NCBI RefSeq assembly: GCF_023159225.1
Contig: NC_063162.1
Location: 86,705,438-86,769,437, forward strand
Source of the DNA: Perognathus longimembris pacificus
Lineage: Eukaryota; Chordata; Mammalia; Rodentia; Heteromyidae
Length of the DNA stretch: 64,000 nt
Reading direction: 5' to 3'
Shown: piece after piece, positions 22,066 to 33,699 of the stretch
Layout of the letters: each line of letters begins with the position of its first letter
How positions within the stretch are numbered: position 1 is the first letter of the stretch
Program-made: the position numbers and the translations under genes
The notes under the pieces: generated by a model
What the model saw: only the letters and a program-made list of their open reading frames with translations
Told to the model about the DNA's origin: nothing
The model's database searches: none

Positions 22066-22900
22066 TATATGAGAAGAATTTCTGTTTGAAAAAAATCACA
22101 AAACATAGGGAATTTATCAACTGTTTCCAAACTTACTTTTGTATTTTTTTTTTCTGAAAGGGCTTGCAGCTCTGTATTCTGTCATGGTTTTAGGTTAACA
22201 CCTATGGTTTCCATAATAAGGTGAAATAGTTACAAAGGACAGAATTCTGGCATGTTTTAAGTATTCACATTAAAAAATGAAAAAAGCTACATGGTTCTTT
22301 TAAATGTAGCCTCAGCATCTAAGTCTCCGAACAATAGGATACTTTCTGTTTTAAAAATGTATAGAAAAAACTGCTCTTGAGGTTTTCCAGCACGTCTTTA
22401 TTTCCATAAATGCATTATTTATATTCTACTCCTCCCACATAATTTCATTCCTATGGAATGTGTTTTTCTGCCTAAAAACAGTTATCAAATGCTTCATTTC
22501 CTTCTCTGCGCCAAAAATATGTATGTAATTTGAAAAATTAATGTTTTTATTCATTGTATCCTATATTAAAAGTTCTACTATTGCTATTCAACAAATACCA
22601 ATCTATTATAAACTCTGATAGGACTATTAAAATGGAAGCAACAGTTAACGAATACTTCTTAATGAGATAGAAGATTTTGTTCAAGACAGACAATTTAAAT
22701 AAGTCCTACACATGGCAATTACACTTCCTAGTCTTTAAAACTCATCCTCTTCTTTCCTCCCCTTTCCTCTCTCTCTCTTCCTCTCTCTGTCCGTCCCTTT
22801 CTCTCTCTCCATCTTATAGAGATGTAAGTTCACTTTTTCCTGCATTTCCTATAAACTCTTAGTCAAATCTAGATGTAAGATGGGATTTAGGTACAACCCA
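22066..22900. other. AT-rich unassigned stretch with a CT-rich patch (22745-22812)
   Basis: No recognised element except the CT-rich low-complexity patch. Confidence 0.4.
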
Positions 22901-22909
22901 TACCTGGCA

Positions 22910-23260
22910 TGCTAGTCAGCTTTGCATTACTGTAACAAAATACCTGAGACAATCAACTTACAAAAAATGTTTATTTTGGCTCACCATTTTGGAGTTATTA
23001 GTCTATGGTTAATGGACATCACTGCATTTGTAGCTATGGAGAGGCAGCACATCATGGTATGAGCAGAGGGCAGAGGAGACTGTTCTTTTCCTGACAGCCA
23101 GGAAGCCAAGAGACACAGAAGAGCCAGGGTGTCTATATCCCTTCAAGGATTCACTAATCATAACCTGACTTTTACCCAAGTCCCATCTCCTAAAGGTTCC
23201 ACAATCTCAATCTAGGGATCAACTCTTCAACACATGAGCCTTTGAAAGATGTCCAAGACC
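22910..23260. mobile_element. Old interspersed-repeat-like segment, family unresolved
   Basis: A characteristic succession (actgtaacaaaatacctgag; tttattttggctcaccattt; gacagccaggaagccaagag; catctcctaaaggttccaca; caacacatgagcctttgaaa) matches a widespread mammalian repeat pattern that I recognise but cannot name with certainty. No open frame. Confidence 0.45.
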
Positions 23261-23638
23261 CCATACATCATACCTGGGCATAGGTTTATCTGTTTAAGAT
23301 TCCACTAGTATTCAAGTCACTGGCATGTTGTTGTCCTAAGGGAATTTATCTTTCAAGACAAACATTAGTTTTCCCAGAGAGAATAGTCCAAACCCTTTAA
23401 CAAGGACAGAAATAGTTCCTGGGCCATAATTCAATTGAGTTTCCTATCTCCTTGGAATACATACAGCATGTCACTAAGTTCACAATCAAATTGTGGCTAT
23501 TCCCATAATTTTCAAGAAAAAAAAACCATGAAGATTACAAGTTTAATAAGACTCAGTTACGTTTTTAGTTAAGAGTCCTTTGTCTCTTGTTTCCTTCTCT
23601 GTGAGAAACTAAGGAGTAGTTTCTGCAAATGGAAATGG

Positions 23639-24041
23639 CTGGGCCAGATGCTGGTGGCTCATACCTGCAGTCCTAGCTACAGGAGGCTTGGATATGAGGG
23701 TTGCAGTTCAAAGTCAGCAAAAAGGGCCACAGGAATGGAGGGAGAAAGGGTAAAGAAATGTAGTTATTGTGTTCAATATATACCATGTAAAAATTGAACT
23801 ATGCAACTTGTGGGCAGGGATGGGAGGGGGAAATAGAAGAATGGGAAGGAAGGGGTGAAATTATATTCATTACCTGACTTATGTAATTGTAATCCTTTTG
23901 TAATTCCTTAATACGACAATAAAGATAAATAAATAAGATGATGCTGTCAAAGAAAAAATACCAAGAGAGAATGTGACCCTGAGTTTAAGGCTAAGTTTTG
24001 AGTTCGAGCCCCAGTATTGGCAATAAATAAGTAAATAAATA
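23639..24041 (+). mobile_element. B1-Geo SINE split by an L1 3' end
   Basis: The B1-like left half (gatgctggtggctcatacct) stops at about 23726. L1 3' UTR sequence occupies 23727-23936. SINE 3' sequence (gttcgagccccagtattggc) with a tail resumes to about 24041. The Geo A-box region is not visible, so part was lost. Confidence 0.7.
23727..23936 (+). mobile_element. L1 3' UTR fragment nested in a SINE
   Basis: Contains attgaactatgcaacttgtg, attcattacctgacttatgt and a terminal (ataa)n, the same order as the L1 3' end at 18.6-18.8 kb. 5' truncated. Confidence 0.75.
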
Positions 24042-24529
24042 GTCAATGTGGATTACCTGTGGTATTTTACCTTTTCTTGTTTTTCAGGAGTTTCAAATAA
24101 GTATCAGTATAAGTATCATCTAATGTCGGGAGCAGTGCCTGGTCCTTTCTTTGTGTCTTTTCTCTTGTCTTGATCCATAAAGAAGGCAGGTCCCTATCTT
24201 ATCAACTAGGGAGTTGATTGCTCTGCTGTCTATCACTTCCACCTTACATGTAATTATTAATGACATTGGGGAAGGTGATAGAACAGACCTAGGAGTGAGA
24301 TAAGAATTTAGTAGTTATGCAGAAAAGAGGATTCTGTTGGCTTAAGCCAATTCGTTTCCTTTATCAACCACAATTTAGGGCCCATATTTTAAATTAGGAA
24401 TCCTACTAGTCATAGAAGACTAGAATACAAGGACAAGTAAATATGCACATCTTGAGGGATTCCTAGTGTAACAAAGATATTACATAGTCTACTAATTGGA
24501 ATTCTGTCTGATTAAAAAATGAAGTACTC
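24042..24529. other. Unassigned stretch
   Basis: No repeat or exon recognised. Confidence 0.35.
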
Positions 24530-25282
24530 ATGCTGGAAATGTGGCTTAGTGGTAGAGTGCTTGCCTAGCATGCATGAAGCCCTGGGTTTGATTCCTTAGC
24601 ACCACATAAACAGAAAAAGCCACAAGTGGTGCTGTGGCTCAAGTGGTAGAGTGCTAATCTTGAGCAAAAGAAACTCAGGTACACAAAGAAACATAGACTC
24701 TACGGTTTCCCTCATTGGGAATTAGTACATGTCGAGGATAGTCTAGCAGATCACAATAGCTCAATAGCTTTTTACATATGATCACTTAAGATGATGCTAA
24801 GAGAAATGAACTCCAAGTTACGGAAATAAGTGGTTTATCATCGTTGTTATTATTTTCAGTGTACCGTGTGAAGTTATGCCTTTTTCTTTTGTCTTTTTCC
24901 CCAGGGTTTTTACCCCTGATGTCACTGTAACTGATTTTGGCACCCTGGGTATTGCATATGTGTTTATCAGAACTAGGGAAGGGAAGGGAAACATCAAAAT
25001 GGAGAGACAAAGGGTAAAAGTTGAACCAATGCTTACAAGACAATATGCGGTAAACCAAGTGTACAACTCAGGGGGAGGGAATTGGGGCGGGGAAAGGTGG
25101 GAGAAAAATGTGGGAAGAGGTAACAAGTTTGGTAAGAAATGTACTCACTGCCTTATATATGAAACTGTAACCCCTTTGTACATCACTTTGACAATTAAAT
25201 AATTAAATAAATAAATAGATAAATAAAAAGAACTAGGTACAGTGCTCAGGCCCTGAGTTCAAGCCCCAGGAGTGACAAAAAA
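24530..25282 (+). mobile_element. IDL-Geo SINE split by an L1 insertion
   Basis: The ID half and the start of Geo run from 24530 to about 24683 (tggctcaagtggtagagtgc). The Geo end (cagtgctcaggccctgagtt) resumes at 25227 and finishes at about 25282. The L1 insert between them has imperfect flanking duplications, aaagaaactcaggtaca (24667-24683) and aaagaactaggtaca (25227-25241). Confidence 0.88.
24684..25226 (+). mobile_element. L1 3' end, 5' truncated, nested in IDL-Geo
   Basis: Starts at caaagaaacatagactctac, runs through a roughly 540-base 3' UTR (agatcacaatagctcaatag; ggagagacaaagggtaaaag; gggggaggga) and ends with aagaaatgtactcactgcct, tgtacatcactttgacaatt and an (aaat)n tail. Younger than the SINE it interrupts. 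Confidence 0.85.
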
Positions 25283-25355
25283 TGAACAATGAACTACTAA
25301 GCACAAAGGAAATTGGGAGGGAAGATCCATGCTGTTTGTAGGGGTAAGAGAAAGC

Positions 25356-25379
25356 TTCATTCATTCATTCATTCATTCA
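25356..25379. repeat. (CATT)n short tandem repeat
   Basis: About five to six CATT units. Confidence 0.85.
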
Positions 25380-26239
25380 ACATTGTGGGGGCCTAGGGCA
25401 TCCTAGGGCCTATTTCTAGCCGCTGAGATCTAACACTGAGAATAATACAGGTGGTTTTATTGCTGTTATTCTTGTATGTCTGTCTCATGAGCTTACAGTT
25501 TACAAGAGAGACAGAGACAAAATAAAACAAAATGTTTGATTTGCATTCTTGGCACTTGGTTGTCCTTGGAGGTTTAGTGTAAGAAGAGATCATTACTTCT
25601 CTCAATAGTGAATGCAAAAAAGTCTTTTGCTATGCATGACTGCTGGGATGGTCTTCTCCTGGAAACAGGAGTCTCTCTCCAGAAGAAAATCAGTTGGATC
25701 CCCAAAGAAGAGCTAATATAACAAAGAGCCAACAGCTTCCAGTGTCCCATGGCTAGGGTGGACAGACTGTGTGGCAGCATAGAATAGAACCCGATTCAGG
25801 CCACGGTTAAAAGACAGCTGAGCACCACTGTGGGGAAACCAGAGCTGAAGGTGATGAGAACTGACACAGACTCCCAGTTGCAAGTGGCCTTGGATGTACC
25901 CAAGGCAAGAGAGGACAAGTGTGCAAGAGATGGGTTTAGGCCATTACTTCTGATGTCCTCTACTCAGTGGATGTCTGCAATGAAGCACTATGGCTGGCCT
26001 AAACCCCATTTCATGCTATATAGTAGAGCTCCTCTCCCTCCCTCAGGGCATCTGGATTACAGAAAGGGGGAATGTGCCTAAGGGCCATTGACATAGGCAC
26101 TAAGCAGAACAAAGGTATGTTCATAGGGTCTAAAACAAGGAAAGAGCTTCCTGAAAATGTCACAGGCCCAGCACGGGCTGCATGGGTTCTGTACCACTGG
26201 GCAAGGTAGTGTTCCTGGCTTAAGGCACATTCTCCTTTT
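25380..26239. other. Unassigned stretch
   Basis: No repeat or exon recognised; an 83-codon plus-strand frame (25830-26081) has no domain or flanking splice context that I can defend. Confidence 0.35.
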
Positions 26240-26330
26240 AATTAAAAAATTATCTTTAGTTATACAAAGGTGTTTAATTCATCAGGGCACTCATAAACTG
26301 ATATGTTAAACTGAAACCTTTTGGTAAAAC
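26240..26330 (-). mobile_element. Degraded L1 3' tip, minus strand
   Basis: The segment ttatctttagttatacaaag with gtttaattcatcagg resembles the complement of the L1 3' tip at 50716-50875. Short and diverged. Confidence 0.45.
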
Positions 26331-26494
26331 TCAAGGTACATTCTTATGTGACCCTGTGAGAACGGAAACATGCCACACAAGAAGACTCCTTTTCCGACTA
26401 CCAAGTTCCATTGTGCAAAGGTGAAGAAATGATGTGGAGAAAGCCAGTAGGGTCAGGATCACTGTAGGCCTATGTTGGTGGAATCAGGGCAGCT

Positions 26495-26690
26495 CATACA
26501 GGCTATATGGGGTCAAATTTCAGCTCTGCCACAATGGGGCATGTAACTTTAGACAGATCTTTAACTGTTCTTGCTTTTAGTTTTCTCATCTATGAAGCAA
26601 AGGTAATTGCAACAAACTTGTGTGAATGGGTGTTTTATGAGGGTTAAATGAGATAGTACATTTAAAGTGCTTAGGCTAATGTCTGCCCCT
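26495..26690 (+). mobile_element. MIR relic, plus strand
   Basis: Blocks aatttcagctctgccac, agttttctcatctatgaag, gagggttaaatgagatagta and aaagtgcttaggctaatgtc occur in MIR order over 190 bases. Confidence 0.85.
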
Positions 26691-26789
26691 TGTGATTATA
26701 TTGCTGCTATGTTGAAAGCAATTTAAGGGACAGCTCATGTGATATAATTTCTAACTGGCTAGTGGCTGTTCTGTGACCTTGACCTTGGC

Positions 26790-27290
26790 GAATGTTAGAA
26801 ATAAAGTCAGTTGTTTTATTTTCAAGACAAGGTATTTGATTCTGAGTGGAAAATTACCACTCGCTTGTACAGAGACTTGCAGAGGGGATGAAGTTTATGC
26901 ATTGAAAAGCATTGGAAAACCCATAAAGTACCAATTAGAAAGGGACCTGGTTAGCAAAGGGAACAATAGATCACAACAAATCGAGAAAAGAAATCGAAAC
27001 TATGGGTGCCAGAAAGCACACACCCAGAAGAACCTTACCACCAAAAGCTCACTTCTAAAGTTCAAACAACCTGGAGAGGTATATGCATTTGAATTACCCA
27101 ATAGAAAGTAATGGAACAACATAGGTGAGATAATGTTAACCCCACAGTGCTTGGACCAACGAGGAACTGGGGGAGAGATCTCCATGAGCTAGGTATAAAA
27201 TTCCTTGCTATCTCCTCAGAGTGCCTGCCATCAGAAAGACACCCAATCTGGTAAGAGCTCCATTAAAATCTTTTATGTACTTCTTGTCCC
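26790..27290 (+). mobile_element. Possible solo-LTR-like segment (low confidence)
   Basis: A TATA-like ggtataaaattcc (about 27190) followed at short distance by a CT-rich block, cagagtgcctgccatcag, and by agctccattaaaatctttta recalls the U3/R layout of rodent LTRs. No flanking duplication or paired LTR was found. The 112-codon frame here shows no retroviral domain. Confidence 0.25.
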
Positions 27291-27451
27291 TAAATTCATC
27301 CTTTAGCTCTCATAGTGAGCTTTTCCTGTTACTGAGCCTTATTTCCTCCTCTACAAAAACATTTTCTTTAGATGTAGTGACAATGTAGCAACTGATTGGT
27401 TTTGAACTTTAATCTGGGCCCTGTACCCTCCCCCATCACTATCCCCCCACA

Positions 27452-27681
27452 CCCCTTTTTCTGTACTGGTCCTGGAGCACTAACTCAGAGCCTTGCACTC
27501 TTTATACTCTTGCTTAGATTTTTCACTCAAGGCTAGTGTTCCACACTCCTTCAGTTCCAGTGTTTTGTTGGTTAATTGGAAATAAGTCTCTTGAATGTAG
27601 GAGTTGGCTTCAAACTGAGACCCTTAGATCTCAACCTCCAAAGTAGCTATAGGATTAGAAGCAGCAGCCACCAGTGCTCAG
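27452..27681 (-). mobile_element. B1-Geo SINE, minus strand
   Basis: Complement of the Geo end (tgtactggtcctggagcact), linker (gttggttaattggaaataag) and B1 head. Diverged but complete. Confidence 0.85.
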
Positions 27682-28639
27682 ACCCTCCTTGCCCTTTTGA
27701 AGGCAGGGAACTGACTCCAAATGAAAAAAAAAAAAAGCTTTTCAAGCAAAAAAAGTGAAGCCCACTGTCGAATGTAACCCCCTGATCTGTCCTAAGAAGC
27801 CACCTTCTGACACTAGGAGCAGATATCCTCCTCTCCAACTTTATTCTCAGAAACAATAGCACACACTGTCAGATGGCATTTCAGTTTACACAAACAGCTT
27901 CTTCCATCCCTGCCCCCAACTCTTTTGAGCTTCTCAAGCCAAATGAATTCTCCACTTCACCAGAATTTTACATATGTTATGTGAAAGCATATCAAGGAAG
28001 CTCAGGAAAAAAGACATAAATTATGCAAATGGAGCATCCTTCTTAGCCCTGGCCAGATGACATGGGGGAGGGGCTACAATTAGCCAGTGAGGCCTGACAA
28101 TAGTCATTGTGGCTCCATTGATCTATGGGAGGCATCTAGTTAGAACTACACATTTGCAAGGCAGAAATATGGTGCTTGATAAAAGGGAAGGACAAAGAAA
28201 AAATGTGAGTGGCCAGGGAGACAAGTTAGGAAAAGAGATAAACAGAAACTCTGAGATGGCTGAGAGAGAAAGTACTCACAAAGGGAAGCTAGCCTTGGCT
28301 TTGAGCAAGGGCAGAAAATGGCATCATTGCCCTTGAAATCCTGCGGTGGTGTCTGGATCAAGCTGTTGATTCTGTTTTGAGCTAAATTACAAAAAGACTG
28401 TGAATTATACATGGCAAAGTGTCTGGATGCGCCCCTCAGCAGATGGGGAGACGATGGTGGCAAATGAAACGAGCAGGCTGCCTGTGGAAAGAGACTCGCT
28501 TCTTCTCATTATGTTCAGAGTCTGCAGGGGGCACCAATGCCAGGATCATCAGGAACAAAATAACCATTTAAAAAACAACTCCTTCCTAGTTAACAGAATT
28601 TAAGCTGTTCCGAAGGCAAATGGAGGAGGATTAGAGTCC
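27682..28639. other. About 1 kb unassigned
   Basis: Holds one moderate CTCF-like motif at 28517-28537. No exon or SINE recognised; overlapping frames of up to 105 codons have no domain. Confidence 0.4.
28517..28537 (+). promoter_or_regulatory. Weak CTCF-like motif
   Basis: The core ctgcagggggcacc shares the central agggggc of the CTCF consensus but departs in the 5' CCA part. Motif resemblance only. Confidence 0.25.
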
Positions 28640-28805
28640 AAGGCTGGACTGGAAGACAATGCAAGACCAGATCTCTCCAAAACACACCAATAAAAGAAAA
28701 AAAAAATTGAACTGGGGGTAGGAATGTGGCTCAGGCTGTTCAGTACTTACTTAGCAAGCATAAGGCAGGCGGCCCTGAATTCAAGTTCCAATAGAGCAAA
28801 CAAAA
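28640..28805 (+). mobile_element. B1-dID-type SINE, partial, plus strand
   Basis: The remnant of a B1 3' half (agaccagatctctcc) and A-rich linker is followed by a dID half: gtggctcaggctgttcagta, cttagcaagcataagg, ggccctgaattcaagttcc. Confidence 0.65.
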
Positions 28806-28895
28806 ATAAAGTAATAAGCTGGAAACATCTGAAAAGTAAGAAGTACAGTAGAAAAGAGTGTGTCAGATTTGCCAGTAAACCTTAGATATCATTTG

Positions 28896-29005
28896 TTATG
28901 TAGGATATATAGATAGTGATAGATAAGATATAGGTAAGAGAAATATGGCTATAGATAAGATAGGTGATATAGATAGATATAGATCTACATCTATCTATAG
29001 AAAGA
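28896..29005. repeat. Degenerate (GATA)n repeat
   Basis: Interrupted GATA/TATC units over about 110 bases; its two arms are partly complementary. Confidence 0.85.
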
Positions 29006-30703
29006 CTATCTTGAAATGGTTAAAATTATGTTAATATTTTTTATAAAAGTTACTTTTAAAATCATGGAATTTTGTATGCTACTACTTTTGTCTTTACAGT
29101 ACTGGAAAGTTTGGTTTATTTGATTGTATAAAAGTTGCTGAATATTTTAACAATATGAAAATATGGAAAAATATTTTGCCATTTATATCCATCTTTTATT
29201 TGCATTATATAGTGAGTATGTCCTAAGTGTTTTAAAAAGGTTAAAAATAAATAGCCCTTTCTTAAGAACTAATTCTCCTTGGCAAGACATTAACCAATGG
29301 GTTTGAATTCCTGAGATCTGGGTTAGAGTGGGTAGAAGAGGAAGGACATTTCTCCTCTCTCTCACCTGCCACCCTGAATAACATCTGCACCCCCAGAGAC
29401 TGCATGAGGTCCAGATGGACACTGGAAAGAGGCAGAGATGGAACTGTCCAGGGAGAGAAACCCCTTCCCCTCCTTCCAGAAGAGGCTGTCCTGGCACATT
29501 TGCAGTTTCTGCTGAAATCACAGTAATGCTTTGCTTCATTGAGGGTTCCAATTGAGGAACACACAATGAGTTCAGGAGGCGCCCAGGAGCCAGCACAGCA
29601 AAAGCCCAGAGAGACCAACACTTACCCAACAGCATGAGGGGAAAAGCAGGTGGCAAGAGACCATCCCTCCTTAATCAGCAGCCTCCGCTAGGTTAGGCAG
29701 GGTTACCACAGTCCGAATTGTTTGGAAACAACTCCATTAGACTTGTATCCTACCAGGACTCATAACCCAACATCATCGCATTCATTCCAACCAGTGTTGT
29801 AATGCTAATGATAATAACAGTAGAGGTTACACTCATAAATACAAATCCCATGAACGGTAATACTTATTTAATGATTACTTTATGCCCAATCCTGTGTTAA
29901 GTACCTGATATGAATATCTGCATTTAATTCTCAAACAAGATTTCCAGACACATACCAGAGCTGCTTTTGTGTCCGCAATAATGAAACTATGGTGCAGAAA
30001 AAAAAATCTCTGAAAGGCCACTGGAGAAGTGTAATGACCACAGTAGTGGCCATTTTCCCTCCACTCTAGTAGACACATTCTGCCGTGGAATTGTGAAGCT
30101 CTTTGCTGGCTTCATTTTGCTAATAGAAGGAGGCTTCACTGACTGTGTCTCTGTCTGTGTCTCTGTCCAGCTCTCATAAGCATGCCTGCATTTTACTCTT
30201 GAAACTGCCAAATCTCCAGGTAACCAGGCCTGGTCCCACCTGGGAGACCATGTGTAGACCTGTATTGTCTCAGTAGAGAACATCCCAGACCAGCCAGTTC
30301 TGGTAGCTACAAGAGAGAGTTCAGACTTGCTCACACAAGCCTGGCCCAGACTGGCAGAACCCTAAGTAGGTCTGCTGATAGATGAATGTCATTTTAAGCT
30401 ACCAAGTTTTAGGGCCATAGTTATCTAGTAATAAATAACTGAAATAATAAACATGGTCCTATTAGCATTCTATATTAATTTTGTTACTCCAAAGCCTTGT
30501 AGGCTGTAGTCATTAGTGACACATTCTCCTAGCTATACTGTTTACCATTGCCACATGTCCATTTTTGTCTTTTTCTAGTGGAAATTTGAATGAGCAAAGT
30601 CAGCCAGGACAGCTGTAGGACCCTGTGAGGTGGATGGGCCACCCAGAGCATTGGACAAAGAATTCTCCTTGCTAAGGGCAGATGCACCAGATAAGACAGG
30701 TTT
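29006..30703. other. About 1.7 kb unassigned
   Basis: Includes a minus-strand frame of 157 codons (29183-29656), the longest non-repeat frame after 5754-6257. It has no recognised domain and an overlapping frame of similar length, so no gene is called. Confidence 0.4.
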
Positions 30704-31045
30704 TGTTGTTTGTTTTTGGTTTGGGGGATTACTAGGGTTTGAACTCAGATCATTTCTTTTGTTAGGCAGGTACTCTACCACTTAAGCCACATTCTCATCC
30801 CTTTTGCTTTATTATTATTATTTTTTTTTTCCTGATAGTGTCTCCTGTTCTTGCTTGACCAGCCTCAGAACACAATCCTCCTACCAAACCTCCTCACATC
30901 TGGGATTCCAGCTTGGCCTATTTATTGAGATGAGATCTCACTAGATTTTTGGGCCTCTGCTGCTCTCAAATTCATATCCTTCCAGTTTCTGTCTCCAAAA
31001 TAGCTGGGATTCCAGATGCAAGCTACCATGTCTTTCCCTGGACAA
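30704..31045 (-). mobile_element. B1-dID-type SINE, minus strand
   Basis: Complement of the dID half (agggtttgaactcagatcat; ggcaggtactctaccactta) followed by a T-rich linker and the B1 half complement (agctgggattccagatgcaa). No Geo-specific block. Confidence 0.65.
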
Positions 31046-32124
31046 GGCAGTTTTCATAATTGAGAGACAGGCTGAACCATGCCTAGGGCTCACATGATTT
31101 TTTTCCTTCAATTTTTTTTCTGTTGTTCAAGTCACTTAGAATTTGTTTGCTTGTTTGTTTTCAGCCAAAGGCATGAAAAGAGAGTTCTATTCACAAGTTA
31201 AAATGATCCCAGCCACTTTATTTCCACAAAAATTGGGCTCAAGGAAGACATTAAAGTAAGATTTTGAGGCAGATACTAGTTTCTTGGAGCTCTGTATCTG
31301 TACCCATCTTGGCTCTTTTAGGTTGACTTCATCAGGAAATAGTTGTCGTAGGACTCTAGCAGAATGATTGTGGTAAAGAGAGGAGAAGACTTGGGGAAGA
31401 GTTAGGAGCTTGAAGGAAACACAGTCCCAGGGAAATGGAAGGGAGCAGCAGGCACTATAACAATGTGTGCTTACTAGGGCATTATCCTTCCAGCGTGCCA
31501 CTTTCCCTTCTTTGATGCCTAGGAGCCTAGAAGGAACAAAGCTTCTTATTATCTTTATCTTTTCCCCATCTCTCCAATAACCAGAGAGGTTGATGGTGAG
31601 TAAATCTGTCATAAGTATGATAAATTGAGGCTCAGAGAGGTTAAATCAGTAGGTTTATGAAATGCAAACAAGAGAGAGTGAGTACTAGGGCTATCTCCTA
31701 GGATGACTCTTTTGTTCCTCTCAGGGGTAAGGCATACTTTTGGTTTGGATGTGATCAAATCTACCCTCAGCTCCTGCAAGTAAGTCGGGTTACTTTCAGC
31801 CAACCTTGGTAATCCTATGCTCTTTGGACAGTGATTGGTTCAAATCAATGCATGGTATTCCCCTAGCCAATAGTATTTAAGTCTCTGATTCTCCTCCCCT
31901 GGATGCCCATCAATGAAGACTATACATGATATGCATGATTGCTGCCTACAGCTCCAAGAGGAACAGGTGTCAGGTTAAAGCTGAAAGACCAGAATAGAAA
32001 GTAGCCAAGCCCGAAGAAATTTAGTGGTTTATATTGAAGCTGAGATAGAACATACATCTGGTTTCTTGTTGCAATTTAATAGCATCTCTTTGGTAAAGCT
32101 GTGCTCATCTTGTGCTTAGAGCTG
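31046..32124. other. Mostly unassigned; MIR-like patch at 31618-31690
   Basis: The patch aaattgaggctcagagaggt resembles the complement of MIR. A pair of CCAAT-type boxes and a tatttaag block near 31830-31880 could be chance or an old LTR. Nothing firmer. Confidence 0.35.
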
Positions 32125-32410
32125 TTGTTAAATAAAACAAGGATTGAACTCAAGGATAACGACGATCATAAATTAACATGGCTACTAAGTTACTACTGGG
32201 CAGGTGGCATATACAGTGTGGATACACTGGACAAGGGGATAATTCATGACCTGGGCAAGAGTGAGCAGAACAGAGGAAAAGCCCATCACACTACTGAGAA
32301 TTGTGTGCAATTTAAAACTTATGAATTGTTTCCGGAATTTTCCATTCAATATTTTGGACTGTAGTTAACTGTGGATAATTGAAAGTGAAACTGTGGGTTT
32401 AAAAAAAAAA
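32125..32410. mobile_element. Tigger-like DNA transposon relic, right half
   Basis: Paralogous to the right half of 21585-22065: acatggctactaagttact, gcaatttaaaacttatgaat, ccggaattttccattcaata, ttaactgtggataattgaaa. Matches the interior end of a Tigger-type element. Confidence 0.55.
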
Positions 32411-32439
32411 GGACTACTGGATAAGGTAATGAAAGTCTC

Positions 32440-32800
32440 TTCTTGCAATGATTTCAGTCAAGGAATGTTGTAACAAAGGGCAGACTATAGCAGGCACCAG
32501 AGAAGTGGATACATCACCAATGGCTGCTTATCAGGCCTTGATGTATCGAACATGTAAAAAATGCTAAACTCCTCTGACTGCAATCTAATTTGCACAAGTG
32601 CTTAGAAAGAACACTGGATTTATCAGAGCTTGAAGTGCAAAAATATTAAAAAATAAATCACTGCTAGTAGAACTGCAGCGCTATCAGGAGATCTATTTGG
32701 AAAGACAGTTAGCAAAGTCAATTTGAGACATGCTCATCAAGCTTGGAAATCACCGAGAAGGTGATTCTGTTCATGCTGGCTTCTTTAAAAGGAATCCCAA
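32440..32800. promoter_or_regulatory. Candidate conserved non-coding element (inference)
   Basis: Repeat-free, balanced-complexity block with clustered AT-rich motifs (ctgcaatctaatttgcacaa; aaaaataaatcactgctagt; gctcatcaagcttggaaatc) and few signs of decay. Resembles conserved enhancers in composition only. Confidence 0.25.
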
Positions 32801-33645
32801 GAGAACCTTGCAACATCAGGCAAAAAACAGCTCAATCCTGATAATTAGGAGTTAGATCCTTGGGAATTTTAATTAAAAAAATAATGTTTAAGAATAAACC
32901 ACTAACCCAAGTAGCTAAGCTCAAGGAGAGAATTTTTAGCTTTCCCTTGTTTTTGGTTCCTGAGTCTCAACACACAGGGTGAGTAATAAATATCCAAGCT
33001 ATCAGTAAAGCAAGGCATTAAGTCACTTTTCCAGGACTGAGGAATGTCAGGTGACACTATGGTGAGAGATAATCTGCTATTTGATCTTTCAGCCTCCCCA
33101 GAAGCCTATGTGTAACTGAGAGATCCCGAGGACCTCATCAAGCGCCTAACATCTCCGCGGACCCAGCTCACTCCCCCATTTTCAGATCCTAAATTTTGAC
33201 TGGTCCATGTCTTTGTCCAGATTCCAACCTCAGTGAAGCCTGAGCACTGTGGACGGGGATTGCTCCAGCCATTGACGTGCAGTACTGCACTCAGGGCCAA
33301 CCCCTGCAGCCCTGTCTGTGTCCCCTAGGCCTCCGGTGGAATGAGGGTGACGGAGTGCCAAGTGCAGGTCTGATTCCTTCCTCCTTCCTCAGTTTCTTAC
33401 TGGAGGAGTGAGCCTGCTCGCCTCTGCATTGATCACTTTTTAAATGGCAGGAACATTGCTGTTTACACTCCCTGAGAGGAATGGCCACTGCTTTACGTTT
33501 TCAATCTGTGGCAGAATGAAATGTGGACTCCAGCAACATCTCCCATGCTACCACATGTGACTCGCAATGCAGCCAACAGCCTTGGCCTCATCTATGAGAG
33601 ATGGCCCTAATCATGGGCTTGGATGTCATGACAATGGCCAATTAC
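32801..33645. other. Unassigned stretch; relatively GC-rich at 33120-33330
   Basis: The GC-richer part has a few CpGs but is not a CpG island by eye. No exon recognised. Confidence 0.35.
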
Positions 33646-33667
33646 AAAAAAAAAAAAAAAAAAAAAA
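33646..33667. repeat. Poly(A) run
   Basis: About 22 A followed by AAG-rich sequence. It could be a retroposon tail, but no element body or flanking duplication was found to its left. Confidence 0.8.
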
Positions 33668-33699
33668 GAAGAAGAAAAAAAGCAAAGATCATCCTATTT

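Noticed and set aside
26773..27111. 112-codon plus-strand frame, considered as a retroviral gene remnant
   Set aside because: No gag, protease, polymerase or envelope motif visible.
29183..29656. 157-codon minus-strand frame
   Set aside because: No domain, a second overlapping frame of 119 codons, no splice context that I can defend; likely chance.
33120..33330. CpG island promoter
   Set aside because: Only a handful of CpGs; GC content is modest and no initiator or downstream exon is visible.
33601..33667. Second processed mRNA retrocopy ending in the 22-base A run
   Set aside because: No AATAAA at the right distance and no flanking duplication were found.
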